DNA from: Microbulbifer rhizosphaerae
GTDB taxonomy: Bacteria > Pseudomonadota > Gammaproteobacteria > Pseudomonadales > Cellvibrionaceae
Assembly (NCBI RefSeq): GCF_014191725.1
Contig: NZ_JACHWZ010000029.1
Location: 16,888-57,379 of the forward strand
Length of the DNA stretch: 40,492 bases
Direction: 5' to 3'
This document shows positions 30,139 through 38,420 of the stretch, piece after piece (within the stretch, counting starts at the first letter, position 1; each line of letters starts with the position of its first letter). Both the position numbers and the translations under genes were made by a program. Below the pieces are notes generated by a model. That model made no database searches and was not told where the DNA came from. It worked only from the letters and a program-made list of their open reading frames with translations.

Positions 30139-31122
30139 ATGCGCTATATCGACCTGCCCGAACACGGCGGCCCCGAAGTGATGCAACTGGCGGAGGGGGA
30201 GAAGCCGCAGCCCGCTCCAGGGGAGGTGCTGATCAAGGTCGCCGCCGCCGGCGTCAATCGCCCGGATGTCGTGCAGCGCATGGGCCTGTATCCGCCCCCT
30301 CCCGGAGCCTCAGCGGTGCTGGGGCTCGAAGTTGCCGGGGAAATTGTCGCACTCGGGGATAAGGTGCAGCGCTGGAAGACCGGTGACACAGTGTGCGCGC
30401 TGGCCAACGGCGGCGGCTACGCGGAGTTTGCCGCTGTGCCCGCTACCCAGTGTCTGCCGGTGCCCAAGGGGCTTTCGATGGTGGAGGCAGCGGCACTGCC
30501 TGAAACCTTCTTTACCGTGTGGAGCAATGTGTTCGATCGCGCGGAATTGAAAGCGGGGGAAATACTGCTGGTGCACGGCGGCTCGTCCGGCATCGGCACC
30601 GCGGCGATCCAGTTGGGTAAAAACTTCGGTGAGCGGGTATTCGCCACCGCCGGCAGTGCGGAGAAATGCGCCGCCTGCGAGAAGCTCGGGGCGGAAAGGG
30701 CGATCAATTACAAGTTGGAAGACTTCGTTGAAGTGGTGCGCGAGGCCACCGGCGGCCACGGCGCCGATGTGATCCTGGATATGGTGGGTGGGGACTACAT
30801 CGACCGCAATATCCAACTCGCCGCCCGCGACGGCCGTATCGTGAACATCGCCTTCCTGCAGGGGGCCAGGGTGCAGGTGAATATGCTGCCGGTGATGCTC
30901 AAGCGCCTGACTCTCACGGGCTCTACTCTGAGACCGCGGACAGTGGAGGAGAAGGCGGCCATAGCCAGTGCCCTGGAAAAGAAAGTCTGGCCCTTGATCG
31001 AGGAGGGCAAAATCCGTCCCCAGATTGCAGCCACTTTTCCTCTGGGGCAGGCGAGCGATGCGCACCGGCTGATGGAGTCCAGTGGGCATATCGGCAAGAT
31101 CGTGCTGACTCCAGGCGGATAA
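30139..31122 (+). CDS. NAD(P)H quinone oxidoreductase, PIG3/QOR type
   Basis: A 327-residue zinc-free medium-chain dehydrogenase. AAAGVNRPDVVQRMGLYPPP is the PIG3-like N-terminal signature, LGLEVAGEIVALGDKVQRWK follows, and LLVHGGSSGIGTAAIQLGKN is the NADPH-binding turn. The expected structural and catalytic zinc Cys are absent, so it is a quinone- or enone-reducing type, not an alcohol dehydrogenase. Length is typical. It is preceded by the hairpin element at 30033 and is convergent with the transglycosylase gene, whose open frame runs ~200 bp into its 3' end on the other strand. Confidence 0.92.
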   Translation: MRYIDLPEHGGPEVMQLAEGEKPQPAPGEVLIKVAAAGVNRPDVVQRMGLYPPPPGASAVLGLEVAGEIVALGDKVQRWKTGDTVCALANGGGYAEFAAVPATQCLPVPKGLSMVEAAALPETFFTVWSNVFDRAELKAGEILLVHGGSSGIGTAAIQLGKNFGERVFATAGSAEKCAACEKLGAERAINYKLEDFVEVVREATGGHGADVILDMVGGDYIDRNIQLAARDGRIVNIAFLQGARVQVNMLPVMLKRLTLTGSTLRPRTVEEKAAIASALEKKVWPLIEEGKIRPQIAATFPLGQASDAHRLMESSGHIGKIVLTPGG

Positions 31123-33286
31123 TATCGGACATCAGCCACCGCGCCGCGACTTCGCTGGGAGCCACGTCCGTATAGGCTTTGTAGAGATTGCTGATGTTGC
31201 GCACATACTGCACCGGCTCGGCTCCGCGCACATAGCCGTAGCGCGCGTTGTTGAAATAGCGCGGTTCCGACAATTTGAGCATCGCCTGCTCGACGTTGCC
31301 GAACCATACGTTGGGGTCCAGTCCCAGCTCCCCGGCGAGCCGCTGGGCGTCCAGCAGGTGCCCGTAACCCGCGTTGTAAGAGGCGAGGGTAAACCACAGC
31401 AGGTTGTCCAGTGAGAGATCGGGATCGAAGCGGCCGCGCACCCAGTTCAGGTATTTGACCCCCGCCTTGATGCCCCGTTCGGGATCAAACAGCGGTGGGG
31501 GATAGCCCATTTCCTCCGCCGTGCGCGGCATTACCTGCATCAGCCCCTGGGCGCCCACCGGGGAAACCGCCTTGGGGTTGAAGTTGCTCTCCTGCCACAT
31601 CTGCGCCACCACCATACGCCAGTCGAAGCTGTGTTCCGCGGCGGAGGTCTTGACCAGGGCATCGTAGGGGGAAAGGTCCTGGCCCGGTACGATACGCGCC
31701 TGTATTCTCTGCGCGAAGCGGTTGTTGGGCTTGAAATAGGCGTTGTATTTTTGTTTGTACTCGTCGCTTTTGCGGAATTTTTTTATAAAGTCGTTGACCT
31801 TTTCCAGCAACTCGGTGTTTTGCGCCAGCATCATCCAGGCCTGGGGCAGGGGGTCGGTAATCACTGCGCCGGGCTGTAGTTCCGAGAGCAGAACCGCCTC
31901 CACGGCGATGCCGCTGGAGTCCGCCAGGGTTGCGTCCACCTCGCCGCTCGCCACCATATCGATCAGCTGCTGGTAGGAGACTTCCGGGTCTGCGATTTCC
32001 ACTTTGACATCGATGCCGCTGTCTCTCAGCACTTCCCCGTACTCGATGAAAGAGGAATGTGTGCGCATGGTGAGGGTGCGCCCGTTGAGGTCCATAAGGG
32101 TGGCGATCGGGGGGTCCTTTTTATTGCTGACGACCTGCAACGGCATTTCCAGGTAGGGGGTACTGAATGCCATTCCCCGGTCGATCCGCTCCTGGGTAAT
32201 ATTCAGGGCGGCACCGGCGATATCGCCGCGCCCCTCCTCGAGCCACTCTACGATGTCGTATTGGTAGGGCACTACCACCACCTGGAGTTCCAGGTCATGC
32301 TGGTCGGCAAAGGCCTTGGCCATATCGTAGTCGAACCCCATCAGCACACCTTTCCACAGGAAATAACTGAACGGGCTGTTGCGGGTGAGCAGGCGCACAA
32401 CGCCGGATTCCTTGATGGCTTTCCAGTCGGAGACGCGCCTGTATTCTCTCCTGACCAGGTTCATGGTGAGGAAGTTGTTCAGGGCCAGGTGCATGAAAGG
32501 AGAGTTTTTCCGCGCGCCCCAGGCGATACGATCCAGTTCGGAGACATTGGCGATCACCTGAATATCGTCGCGGTAGTCGCGCATGCGATCGATCACATTG
32601 CTGTCGAATATGGCCAGGGTATTCCGGTGCTCCTGGGTGTAATCCATCAGCGCATCCACGTTGTCATTCAGTGACAGGGCTTCGACAGTGAGGTTCGCCT
32701 GGGGGAACTTCGCGATCAATTCCCTCGCCGTTTTCACATGCACACTGTCCTCGAGCACCACGATCCGGGTATTGCGCAGCTGTGACAGGTCGTCGATATC
32801 GGGCTTCTCTCCGGCGGTTACCAGCTGCTGGTAGACATGCATTACCGGCACCGAGAACTGAATGCGCTCGCGCCTTTCTTCAGTCTCGGTAAAGTTGTCC
32901 GCGAGGACGTCGGCATAGCCCTGCTCCACCATTTCGATGGCCAGCTCCGGCGTGTCCGCCTGTACCCATTTGGCCTCCAGCCCCAGGTGCTTGGCGAACT
33001 TGTTGGCCAGGTCGAAATGTTGCTGGGAGACAACCGCGGTTCGCGGAAGGTAATCCTCCCGGGGGCCGGTCAGGCTGACGAAGCGGATAACCCCGCGCTC
33101 CCGGATCTTGTCCAGGTCGCCGGTTTCACGGTAATTGGAAAAGGCGAAGCGCTCGCGGGGCGTGGGTTCCCGGACGGCTTCCTCTTCCGGGCCCAGGTCG
33201 AGTTTCAGCTTCGCCTCGCCGCAGCCGCCGAGCGCGGCGAACACGGCAGTAAACAACAGGCAGGCGAGGATACGGCGACCAACCAT
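30923..33286 (-). CDS. MltF-like lytic transglycosylase with two SBP domains
   Basis: A 787-residue lipoprotein. Residues 1-22 form a signal peptide with lipobox LGGC (Cys22). Two family-3 solute-binding domains follow: ~60-285 (RGVIRFVSLTGPREDY ... YADVLADNFTETEERRERI) and ~295-515 (SGVVRLLTRNSPFSY ... AGAALNITQERIDRGMAFS). Then comes an SLT transglycosylase domain near 560-690 with AQMWQESNFNPKAVSPVGAQ (catalytic Glu), GLMQVMP and ASYNAGYG. MltF cleaves peptidoglycan glycan strands at the outer membrane and normally has one SBP domain. The family match ends around residue 705. The last ~65 residues are encoded antisense to the quinone oxidoreductase 3' end and look like read-through after a lost stop. 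Confidence 0.9.
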   Translation of the reverse strand: MVGRRILACLLFTAVFAALGGCGEAKLKLDLGPEEEAVREPTPRERFAFSNYRETGDLDKIRERGVIRFVSLTGPREDYLPRTAVVSQQHFDLANKFAKHLGLEAKWVQADTPELAIEMVEQGYADVLADNFTETEERRERIQFSVPVMHVYQQLVTAGEKPDIDDLSQLRNTRIVVLEDSVHVKTARELIAKFPQANLTVEALSLNDNVDALMDYTQEHRNTLAIFDSNVIDRMRDYRDDIQVIANVSELDRIAWGARKNSPFMHLALNNFLTMNLVRREYRRVSDWKAIKESGVVRLLTRNSPFSYFLWKGVLMGFDYDMAKAFADQHDLELQVVVVPYQYDIVEWLEEGRGDIAGAALNITQERIDRGMAFSTPYLEMPLQVVSNKKDPPIATLMDLNGRTLTMRTHSSFIEYGEVLRDSGIDVKVEIADPEVSYQQLIDMVASGEVDATLADSSGIAVEAVLLSELQPGAVITDPLPQAWMMLAQNTELLEKVNDFIKKFRKSDEYKQKYNAYFKPNNRFAQRIQARIVPGQDLSPYDALVKTSAAEHSFDWRMVVAQMWQESNFNPKAVSPVGAQGLMQVMPRTAEEMGYPPPLFDPERGIKAGVKYLNWVRGRFDPDLSLDNLLWFTLASYNAGYGHLLDAQRLAGELGLDPNVWFGNVEQAMLKLSEPRYFNNARYGYVRGAEPVQYVRNISNLYKAYTDVAPSEVAARWLMSDIIRLESARSCRYAHWTPSAGAHRSPAPEEKWLQSGDGFCPPRSRARLSFPGHWLWPPSPPLSAVSE

Positions 33287-33370
33287 TTATGGCTCCGACA
33301 GCAGGGGACAGCCGAATTTTAACGTCGCTGCGGGGTGGTTGGTCGCTGGGGAAGGGGGGATTGATTCGTC

Positions 33371-33390
33371 ATACCGGCGCATGCCGGTAT
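33371..33390. repeat. Short palindromic REP-like hairpin
   Basis: ATACCGGC-GCAT-GCCGGTAT is a perfect 8-bp stem. With its flanks (TTCGTC before, CCAC after) it resembles the widely dispersed repeats that read WIPACAGM when translated on the reverse strand. It lies in the xseA-to-transglycosylase gap, so it may separate those transcripts. Confidence 0.7.
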
Positions 33391-33434
33391 CCACAGGTCC
33401 AGTGGCAAGGGGCGAACCTTGTGCCCGCTTACGG

Positions 33435-34784
33435 CTATCCCGGTTCTGTCACCTCGGCACTGAACTCGCCCCGCGCCAGGCGCGCGCGCACCCGGTCCCC
33501 GGGCCGCAGCTCCGCGGTGTCCTTGATCACCCGGCCGCGGTCGTCGCGCACTATGGCGTAACCGCGCTCCAGTACCGCCAGCGGGCTGACGCTGTGCAGC
33601 AATTGGCCGGTGTGAACCAGGCGGTCGCGGTCCTGGTCCAGCCGCAGCTGTATCGCCCGCTGCAGCTTTTCCCGGTGCGATTGCAGCTGCTCTCTCCGGT
33701 CCCGCAACAGGCGCTCCGGGTGGCAGCCGGCGAAGTCGCGCAGCCCCCTGTCCAGTCGGTGGTGCAGGGTGTCCAGGGCCCGGCGGGCGGCGACCCCCAG
33801 GCGCATCTCCAGGTGGTCGAGACGCTGGGCGCGATTCTGCAGTTGTTCGCGCGGGTGACGGAGGCGGTTGCCGGTGAGTTGCACCTGCTGGCGCAGATGG
33901 CGCAGCTGGTGGCGCAGGGCACGCAGCAGGTGATGGCTGGCACGCTGAACCCGCTGCGCCAGTTCGGCGGCGTTGGCGCTGGCGATTTCCGCCGCCGCCG
34001 ACGGGGTGGGGGCGCGCAGGTCCGCGACCAGGTCGGTGATCGTGGTATCCGTTTCGTGGCCCACGGCGGAAATGGTGGGAATGGGGCAGTCGGCCAGGGC
34101 GCGGGCCACGATCTCCTCGTTGAAGGGCCACAGGTCCTCCAGGGAGCCACCGCCGCGGCCGACGATCAGCAGGTCGTGCCGGCCCGACTGCCCCGCCAGG
34201 CGGATGGCCCGGGCAATCTGTTCCGCCGCCCCGCGGCCCTGGACCTGTACCGGCCAGAGTTCGATTTCGGCGGCGGGGTGGCGCCGGCCGAGCACGTGAA
34301 TCATATCGCGGATGGCGGCCCCGGTGGGGGAAGTGATGATGCCGATATTGGCCGGGAGCGCCGGCAGCAGTTTCTTGCGCTCCAGATCAAACAGCCCCTC
34401 CGCCCGCAACTTCGCTTTTAACTGCTCCAACTGGCGCATCAGCGCGCCGAAGCCGGCTTCCTCCATATGCTCAACGATCAGCTGGAATTCTCCGCGGCCC
34501 TCGTAGAGGCTGGCCCGGGCCCGCAGCAGTACCTCGCGGCCGTTTTCGGGGCGGAAGCGCACCGTGCGGTTGCGGCCGCGAAACATGGCGCAGCGGACCT
34601 GCGCGCGGCTGTCCTTGAGGGTGAAATACCAGTGGCCGGAAGTGGGAGCGGCAAAATTGGAGATCTCGCCACTCACCCACAGCAAGGGCACGCTGCCCTC
34701 CAGCAACTGCCTGACCTCCCGGTTCAGGTCGCCGACCGACAGGACGCTGCGGTTGCCGTGGGTTTTAGGCGGCGCAGTTGGCAT
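33435..34784 (-). CDS. xseA: Exodeoxyribonuclease VII large subunit
   Basis: A 449-residue XseA, which with XseB degrades single-stranded DNA. SVGDLNREVRQLLEGSVPLL and WVSGEISNFAAPTSGHWYFT form the N-terminal OB-fold start. GIITSPTGAAIRDMIHVLGR and LLIVGRGGGSLEDLWPFNEE are catalytic-core motifs, and SAVGHETDTTITDLVADLRA is the His/Asp segment. A long coiled-coil region (RQLRHLRQQ, HREKLQRAIQLRLDQ) precedes the end LERGYAIVRDDRGRVI. The ATG at 34782-34784 is preferred to a TTG-initiated frame 33 bases upstream. It is divergent from guaB, the same arrangement as in E. coli. Confidence 0.96.
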   Translation of the reverse strand: MPTAPPKTHGNRSVLSVGDLNREVRQLLEGSVPLLWVSGEISNFAAPTSGHWYFTLKDSRAQVRCAMFRGRNRTVRFRPENGREVLLRARASLYEGRGEFQLIVEHMEEAGFGALMRQLEQLKAKLRAEGLFDLERKKLLPALPANIGIITSPTGAAIRDMIHVLGRRHPAAEIELWPVQVQGRGAAEQIARAIRLAGQSGRHDLLIVGRGGGSLEDLWPFNEEIVARALADCPIPTISAVGHETDTTITDLVADLRAPTPSAAAEIASANAAELAQRVQRASHHLLRALRHQLRHLRQQVQLTGNRLRHPREQLQNRAQRLDHLEMRLGVAARRALDTLHHRLDRGLRDFAGCHPERLLRDRREQLQSHREKLQRAIQLRLDQDRDRLVHTGQLLHSVSPLAVLERGYAIVRDDRGRVIKDTAELRPGDRVRARLARGEFSAEVTEPG

Positions 34785-34896
34785 TTTGGACTCTCGAATG
34801 GAAATTTGGCGGGCCAATATTGCAGCAATGTATAAACAGGTAAAGTGGTTTGCCCGAAAAGCACGATTGGGCTTTCTCCGGCATGGGGATTGCGGC

Positions 34897-34902
34897 TATA
34901 AT
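34897..34902 (+). promoter_or_regulatory. guaB promoter -10 element with GC-rich discriminator
   Basis: A perfect TATAAT at 34897-34902, 42 bp upstream of the guaB start codon, is followed by CGCGCCG. A GC-rich discriminator is typical of promoters repressed by ppGpp, which fits the known stringent control of the guaBA operon in E. coli. The -35 region (about 34873-34879) is poor. Confidence 0.55.
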
Positions 34903-34944
34903 CGCGCCGATACCCAATCCCGCTCCCTGAGGTTTGAGTGTCAT

Positions 34945-36432
34945 ATGTCTGAATCCGGTCTGCGCATCGCGCGCGAAGCTCTCACTTTTGACGACGTCCT
35001 GCTTGTGCCCGGTTACTCCGAGGTGACAGCCAAGGATGTGTCCCTGAAGACCCGCCTGTCCCGCAATATTGCCCTGAATATCCCCATTGTGTCCGCCGCC
35101 ATGGATACCGTGACTGAGTCGCGCCTGGCGATAGCGCTGGCCCAGGAAGGGGGTATCGGCATCATCCACAAAAGCATGTCAATCGAGGACCAGGCGCTGG
35201 CGGTGCGCGCGGTCAAGAAGTTCGAGGCCGGGGTCGTGAAGGACCCCATCACCATCGAGTCCGATGCCACGGTGCGCGAACTGATCGCACTGACCACCCA
35301 CCACAATATCTCCGGCGTGCCGGTGATGGAAAAGGGCAACCTGGTGGGTATCGTCACCAGCCGTGATGTGCGCTTCCAGACCGACCTGGACGCCAGTGTG
35401 GCCAGCATCATGACATCGAAGGAACGCCTGGTGACCGCCCCCGAGGGCGCGGCGCCGAAACAGGTGCAGGAGCTGTTGCACAAGCACCGGATCGAAAAGG
35501 TGCTGGTGGTCAACGACCATTTCGAGCTGCGTGGCCTGATTACCGTCAAGGATTTCAATAAGGCGGAGCAGTACCCCAATTCCTGCAAAGACGGCGACGG
35601 CCGCCTGCGCGTGGGCGCCTCCGTGGGCACCAGCCCGGATACCGACGACCGGGTCGCCGCCCTGGTGGAAGCCGGGGTGGACGTGCTGGTGGTGGACACC
35701 GCCCACGGCCATTCCCGCAACGTGATCGAGCGGGTAAGGCGCATCAAGCAGATGCACCCGAAGGTGGATGTCATCGGCGGCAATATCGCCACCGGTGAGG
35801 CGGCCCGGGAACTGCTGGAGGCCGGTGCGGATGCGGTCAAGGTGGGTATCGGCCCCGGCTCCATCTGTACCACCCGTATCGTCACCGGTATCGGCGTGCC
35901 GCAGGTTACCGCCATCGCCGAAGTCGCCCGGGCACTGGAAGGCACCGGTGTGCCGCTGATCGCCGACGGCGGTATCCGCTTTTCCGGCGATATCTCCAAG
36001 GCCATCGTCGCCGGCGCCCACTCGGTGATGATGGGCTCCATGTTTGCCGGTACCGAAGAGGCGCCCGGCGAGGTGGAGTTGTACCAGGGCCGGACCTACA
36101 AATCCTATCGGGGCATGGGTTCAATGGGCGCCATGTCCCGCACCCAGGGCTCCTCCGACCGATACTTCCAGGACGCCAGCAAGGGCGCGGAAAAGCTGGT
36201 GCCGGAGGGCATTGAGGGACGGGTGCCCTACAAAGGGCCGTTGTCGGTGATCGTGCACCAGATGATGGGCGGCCTGCGCTCCGCGATGGGCTACACCGGC
36301 AGCGTGGACATCGAGACCATGCGCACCAAGCCCCAGTTCGTGCGGGTGACTGCCGCGGGGATGGGCGAGTCCCATGTACACGATGTGCAGATTACCAAGG
36401 AAGCGCCCAACTACCCGATCAATGGACGATAG
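34945..36432 (+). CDS. guaB: IMP dehydrogenase
   Basis: A 495-residue IMPDH, which oxidises IMP to XMP, the committed step of GMP synthesis. REALTFDDVLLVPGYSEV is the N-terminal signature. Two CBS domains lie around residues 95-210 (ISGVPVMEKGNLVGIVTSRD, then ITVKDFNKAEQYPNS). GIGPGSICTTRIVTGIG holds the nucleophile Cys308, ADGGIRFSGDISKA binds the phosphate, and YRGMGSMGAMSRTQGSSDRY is the flap. The ATG at 34945 places the protein at family length; the frame runs upstream to 34564 without conserved sequence. guaA follows, but 300 bp of repeats now separate the two. Confidence 0.97.
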   Translation: MSESGLRIAREALTFDDVLLVPGYSEVTAKDVSLKTRLSRNIALNIPIVSAAMDTVTESRLAIALAQEGGIGIIHKSMSIEDQALAVRAVKKFEAGVVKDPITIESDATVRELIALTTHHNISGVPVMEKGNLVGIVTSRDVRFQTDLDASVASIMTSKERLVTAPEGAAPKQVQELLHKHRIEKVLVVNDHFELRGLITVKDFNKAEQYPNSCKDGDGRLRVGASVGTSPDTDDRVAALVEAGVDVLVVDTAHGHSRNVIERVRRIKQMHPKVDVIGGNIATGEAARELLEAGADAVKVGIGPGSICTTRIVTGIGVPQVTAIAEVARALEGTGVPLIADGGIRFSGDISKAIVAGAHSVMMGSMFAGTEEAPGEVELYQGRTYKSYRGMGSMGAMSRTQGSSDRYFQDASKGAEKLVPEGIEGRVPYKGPLSVIVHQMMGGLRSAMGYTGSVDIETMRTKPQFVRVTAAGMGESHVHDVQITKEAPNYPINGR

Positions 36433-36480
36433 CCGGGAGCGCGGAGCTCCAGCTCCGCTTGCGGGCCGCAGGCCCGCCCC
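36433..36480. repeat. Double-hairpin intergenic repeat, copy 2
   Basis: GCGGAGCT-CC-AGCTCCGC (36441-36458) and GCGGGCC-GCA-GGCCCGC (36461-36477) are the inverse complement of the unit at 17165-17212. It begins at the guaB stop and directly abuts the 167-bp element at 36481. Confidence 0.75.
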
Positions 36481-36647
36481 TGTAGGAGCCTGCTTGCAGG
36501 CGAATGCTCGGGGCTTCGAGCTAACTCGTACCCAAGCAGCCGTCCATGGAGCTGCCGCCGGCCCGGCCATCCTTGGCCGATCGCAAAAATGCGCAGCGAG
36601 CAGTGCTCGCTAAACGCGCATTTTTGCCCTGCAAGCAGGCTCCTACA
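36481..36647. mobile_element. 167-bp MITE/REPIN-like element, copy 2
   Basis: The same length and terminal inverted repeats as the element at 21644-21810, with two visible differences (a G for A in the CATACC segment, a C for T in GTCGCC). TGTAGGAGCCTGCTTGCAGG opens it and the reverse complement closes it at 36628-36647. It is inserted between guaB and guaA, genes that are normally closely spaced. Confidence 0.8.
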
Positions 36648-36670
36648 ATGAAACGCCTGATTTTTTAATA

Positions 36671-36696
36671 ACAAACGGACCTCCGGGTCCGTTTGT
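36671..36696. terminator. Strong hairpin between guaB and guaA
   Basis: ACAAACGGACC and GGTCCGTTTGT form a perfect 11-bp stem with a TCCG tetraloop. A run of six T's precedes it rather than follows it, so on the plus strand it is not a classical intrinsic terminator. It could attenuate guaA expression or act on the opposite strand. Confidence 0.5.
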
Positions 36697-36732
36697 GGTT
36701 TAGGAACTCACCTCGCAAATTCTGAGTAAGCC

Positions 36733-38310
36733 ATGACCCAAGACATCCACGCCAGCCGCATTCTGATCCTCGACTTCGGCTCCCAGTACACCCAGCTGAT
36801 CGCCCGCCGCGTGCGCGAACTGGGGGTGTTCTCCGAGATTCGCGCCTTTGATATGAGCGACGAGGAAATCCGCGAGTACAACCCCAGGGGCGTTATTCTC
36901 GCCGGCGGCCCGGAATCGGTCCCCGAAGAGGGCTCGCCGCGCGCGCCGCAGGCGGTGTTCGAACTGGGGGTGCCGGTACTGGGCATCTGCTACGGCATGC
37001 AGACCATGGCCCACCAACTGGGCGGTGCGGTGCAGGGCAGTAATATCCGCGAGTTCGGTTACGCCCAGGTCAAGGCGGAAGGCCAGTCGGCGCTGCTGCA
37101 TGACATCAAGGATCATCTCGACGAAGAGGGCAACGCACTGCTGGACGTGTGGATGAGCCACGGCGACAAGGTCAGTGTAATGCCCCCTGGCTTCGAGCTG
37201 ATGGCCTCCACGGAATCCTGCCCCATTGCCGGTATGTATTGTGCGGAGAAAAATTTCTACGGTGTGCAATTCCATCCGGAAGTGACTCACACGCTGCAGG
37301 GCATGCGTATCTACGAACACTTTGTGATCGAGTTGTGCGGCTGTGAAAAACTCTGGACTCCGGAAAATATCATCGAGGATTCCATCGCCCGCGTACGCGA
37401 ACAGGTGGGTGGCGGCAAGGTGCTGCTGGGCCTGTCCGGCGGCGTGGACAGTTCGGTGGTGGCGGCACTGTTGCACCGGGCCATCGGTGACCAGCTTACC
37501 TGCGTGTTTGTGGACAACGGCCTGTTGCGCAAAAATGAAGGCGATCAGGTGATGAAAATGTTCGCGGAGAACATGGGGGTCAAAGTCATCCGCGCCGACG
37601 TCGAGGATGAATTTCTGAGCCGCCTCGCCGGCGAAGACGAACCGGAAGCCAAGCGCAAGATTATCGGCAACACCTTTATCGAAATCTTCGACCGCGAGGC
37701 GACCAGGATCGAGGATGTGAAGTTCCTCGCCCAGGGTACCATCTACCCGGACGTCATCGAATCCGCCGCCGCCAAGACCGGCAAGGCCCATGTGATCAAG
37801 TCCCACCACAACGTGGGTGGCCTGCCGGAGGAAATGCAGTTCGAACTGGTGGAGCCACTGCGGGAGCTGTTCAAGGATGAGGTGCGCAAGATCGGCGTGG
37901 AACTGGGATTGCCCTACGACATGGTCTACCGTCATCCCTTCCCGGGCCCGGGTCTGGGCGTACGTATTCTCGGCGAAGTGAAAAAAGAGTACGCGGATAT
38001 CCTGCGCGAGGCGGACGCAATTTTTATCGAGGAACTGCACAAGGCGGACTGGTACCACAAGACCAGCCAGGCCTTTGTGGTATTCCTGCCGGTCAAGTCC
38101 GTGGGCGTGGTCGGCGACGGCCGCCGCTATGAATATGTGGTGGCACTGCGCGCAGTGGAAACCGTCGACTTTATGACCGCGCGCTGGGCGCACCTGCCTT
38201 ACGAACTGATCGAGAAGGTCTCCAACCGTATTATCAACGAGATCGAGCATATCTCGCGGGTGACCTACGACGTGTCCAGCAAGCCGCCGGCCACCATCGA
38301 GTGGGAGTGA
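36733..38310 (+). CDS. guaA: GMP synthase (glutamine-hydrolysing)
   Basis: A 525-residue GMP synthase, which converts XMP and glutamine to GMP. The N-terminal class I amidotransferase has GVPVLGICYGMQTMAHQLGG with Cys86 and YGVQFHPEVTHT with His181 and Glu183. LLGLSGGVDSSVVAALLHRA (residues 231-250) is the ATP-pyrophosphatase P-loop, and YRHPFPGPGLGVRILGEV and the C-terminal YDVSSKPPATIEWE complete the family pattern. Length equals E. coli GuaA. A 165-bp internal piece, including the Cys86 region, is duplicated at 39589-39753. The guaB gene is 300 bp upstream, beyond two repeat elements and a hairpin. Confidence 0.98.
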   Translation: MTQDIHASRILILDFGSQYTQLIARRVRELGVFSEIRAFDMSDEEIREYNPRGVILAGGPESVPEEGSPRAPQAVFELGVPVLGICYGMQTMAHQLGGAVQGSNIREFGYAQVKAEGQSALLHDIKDHLDEEGNALLDVWMSHGDKVSVMPPGFELMASTESCPIAGMYCAEKNFYGVQFHPEVTHTLQGMRIYEHFVIELCGCEKLWTPENIIEDSIARVREQVGGGKVLLGLSGGVDSSVVAALLHRAIGDQLTCVFVDNGLLRKNEGDQVMKMFAENMGVKVIRADVEDEFLSRLAGEDEPEAKRKIIGNTFIEIFDREATRIEDVKFLAQGTIYPDVIESAAAKTGKAHVIKSHHNVGGLPEEMQFELVEPLRELFKDEVRKIGVELGLPYDMVYRHPFPGPGLGVRILGEVKKEYADILREADAIFIEELHKADWYHKTSQAFVVFLPVKSVGVVGDGRRYEYVVALRAVETVDFMTARWAHLPYELIEKVSNRIINEIEHISRVTYDVSSKPPATIEWE

Positions 38311-38342
38311 CTGAGTTCGCTAGTAATGTCTGGTACTGATCG

Positions 38343-38358
38343 GCCTCACAGCTGAGGC
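38343..38358 (+). terminator. Short hairpin after guaA
   Basis: GCCTCA-CAGC-TGAGGC is a 6-bp stem 32 bp past the guaA stop. There is no T tract, so only a weak terminator is possible. Confidence 0.35.
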
Positions 38359-38383
38359 TTCAAGATCCCGCCGTTGAGCGATA

Positions 38384-38403
38384 GACTGTATAAAAACGCA
38401 GTA
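38384..38403. promoter_or_regulatory. LexA-like box upstream of a small ORF
   Basis: GACTGTATAAAAACGCAGTA carries CTGT-N8-GCAG, one base from the CTGT-N8-ACAG core, with matching outer A and TA bases. It is less symmetrical than the box at 13375-13394. It lies 18 bp upstream of the ATG at 38421. Confidence 0.4.
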
Positions 38404-38420
38404 TTGCAAGGAGGCGGATC

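Noticed and set aside
36700..38250. 516-codon minus-strand frame opposite guaA
   Set aside because: guaA is complete and conserved on the plus strand, so this is a codon-bias shadow.
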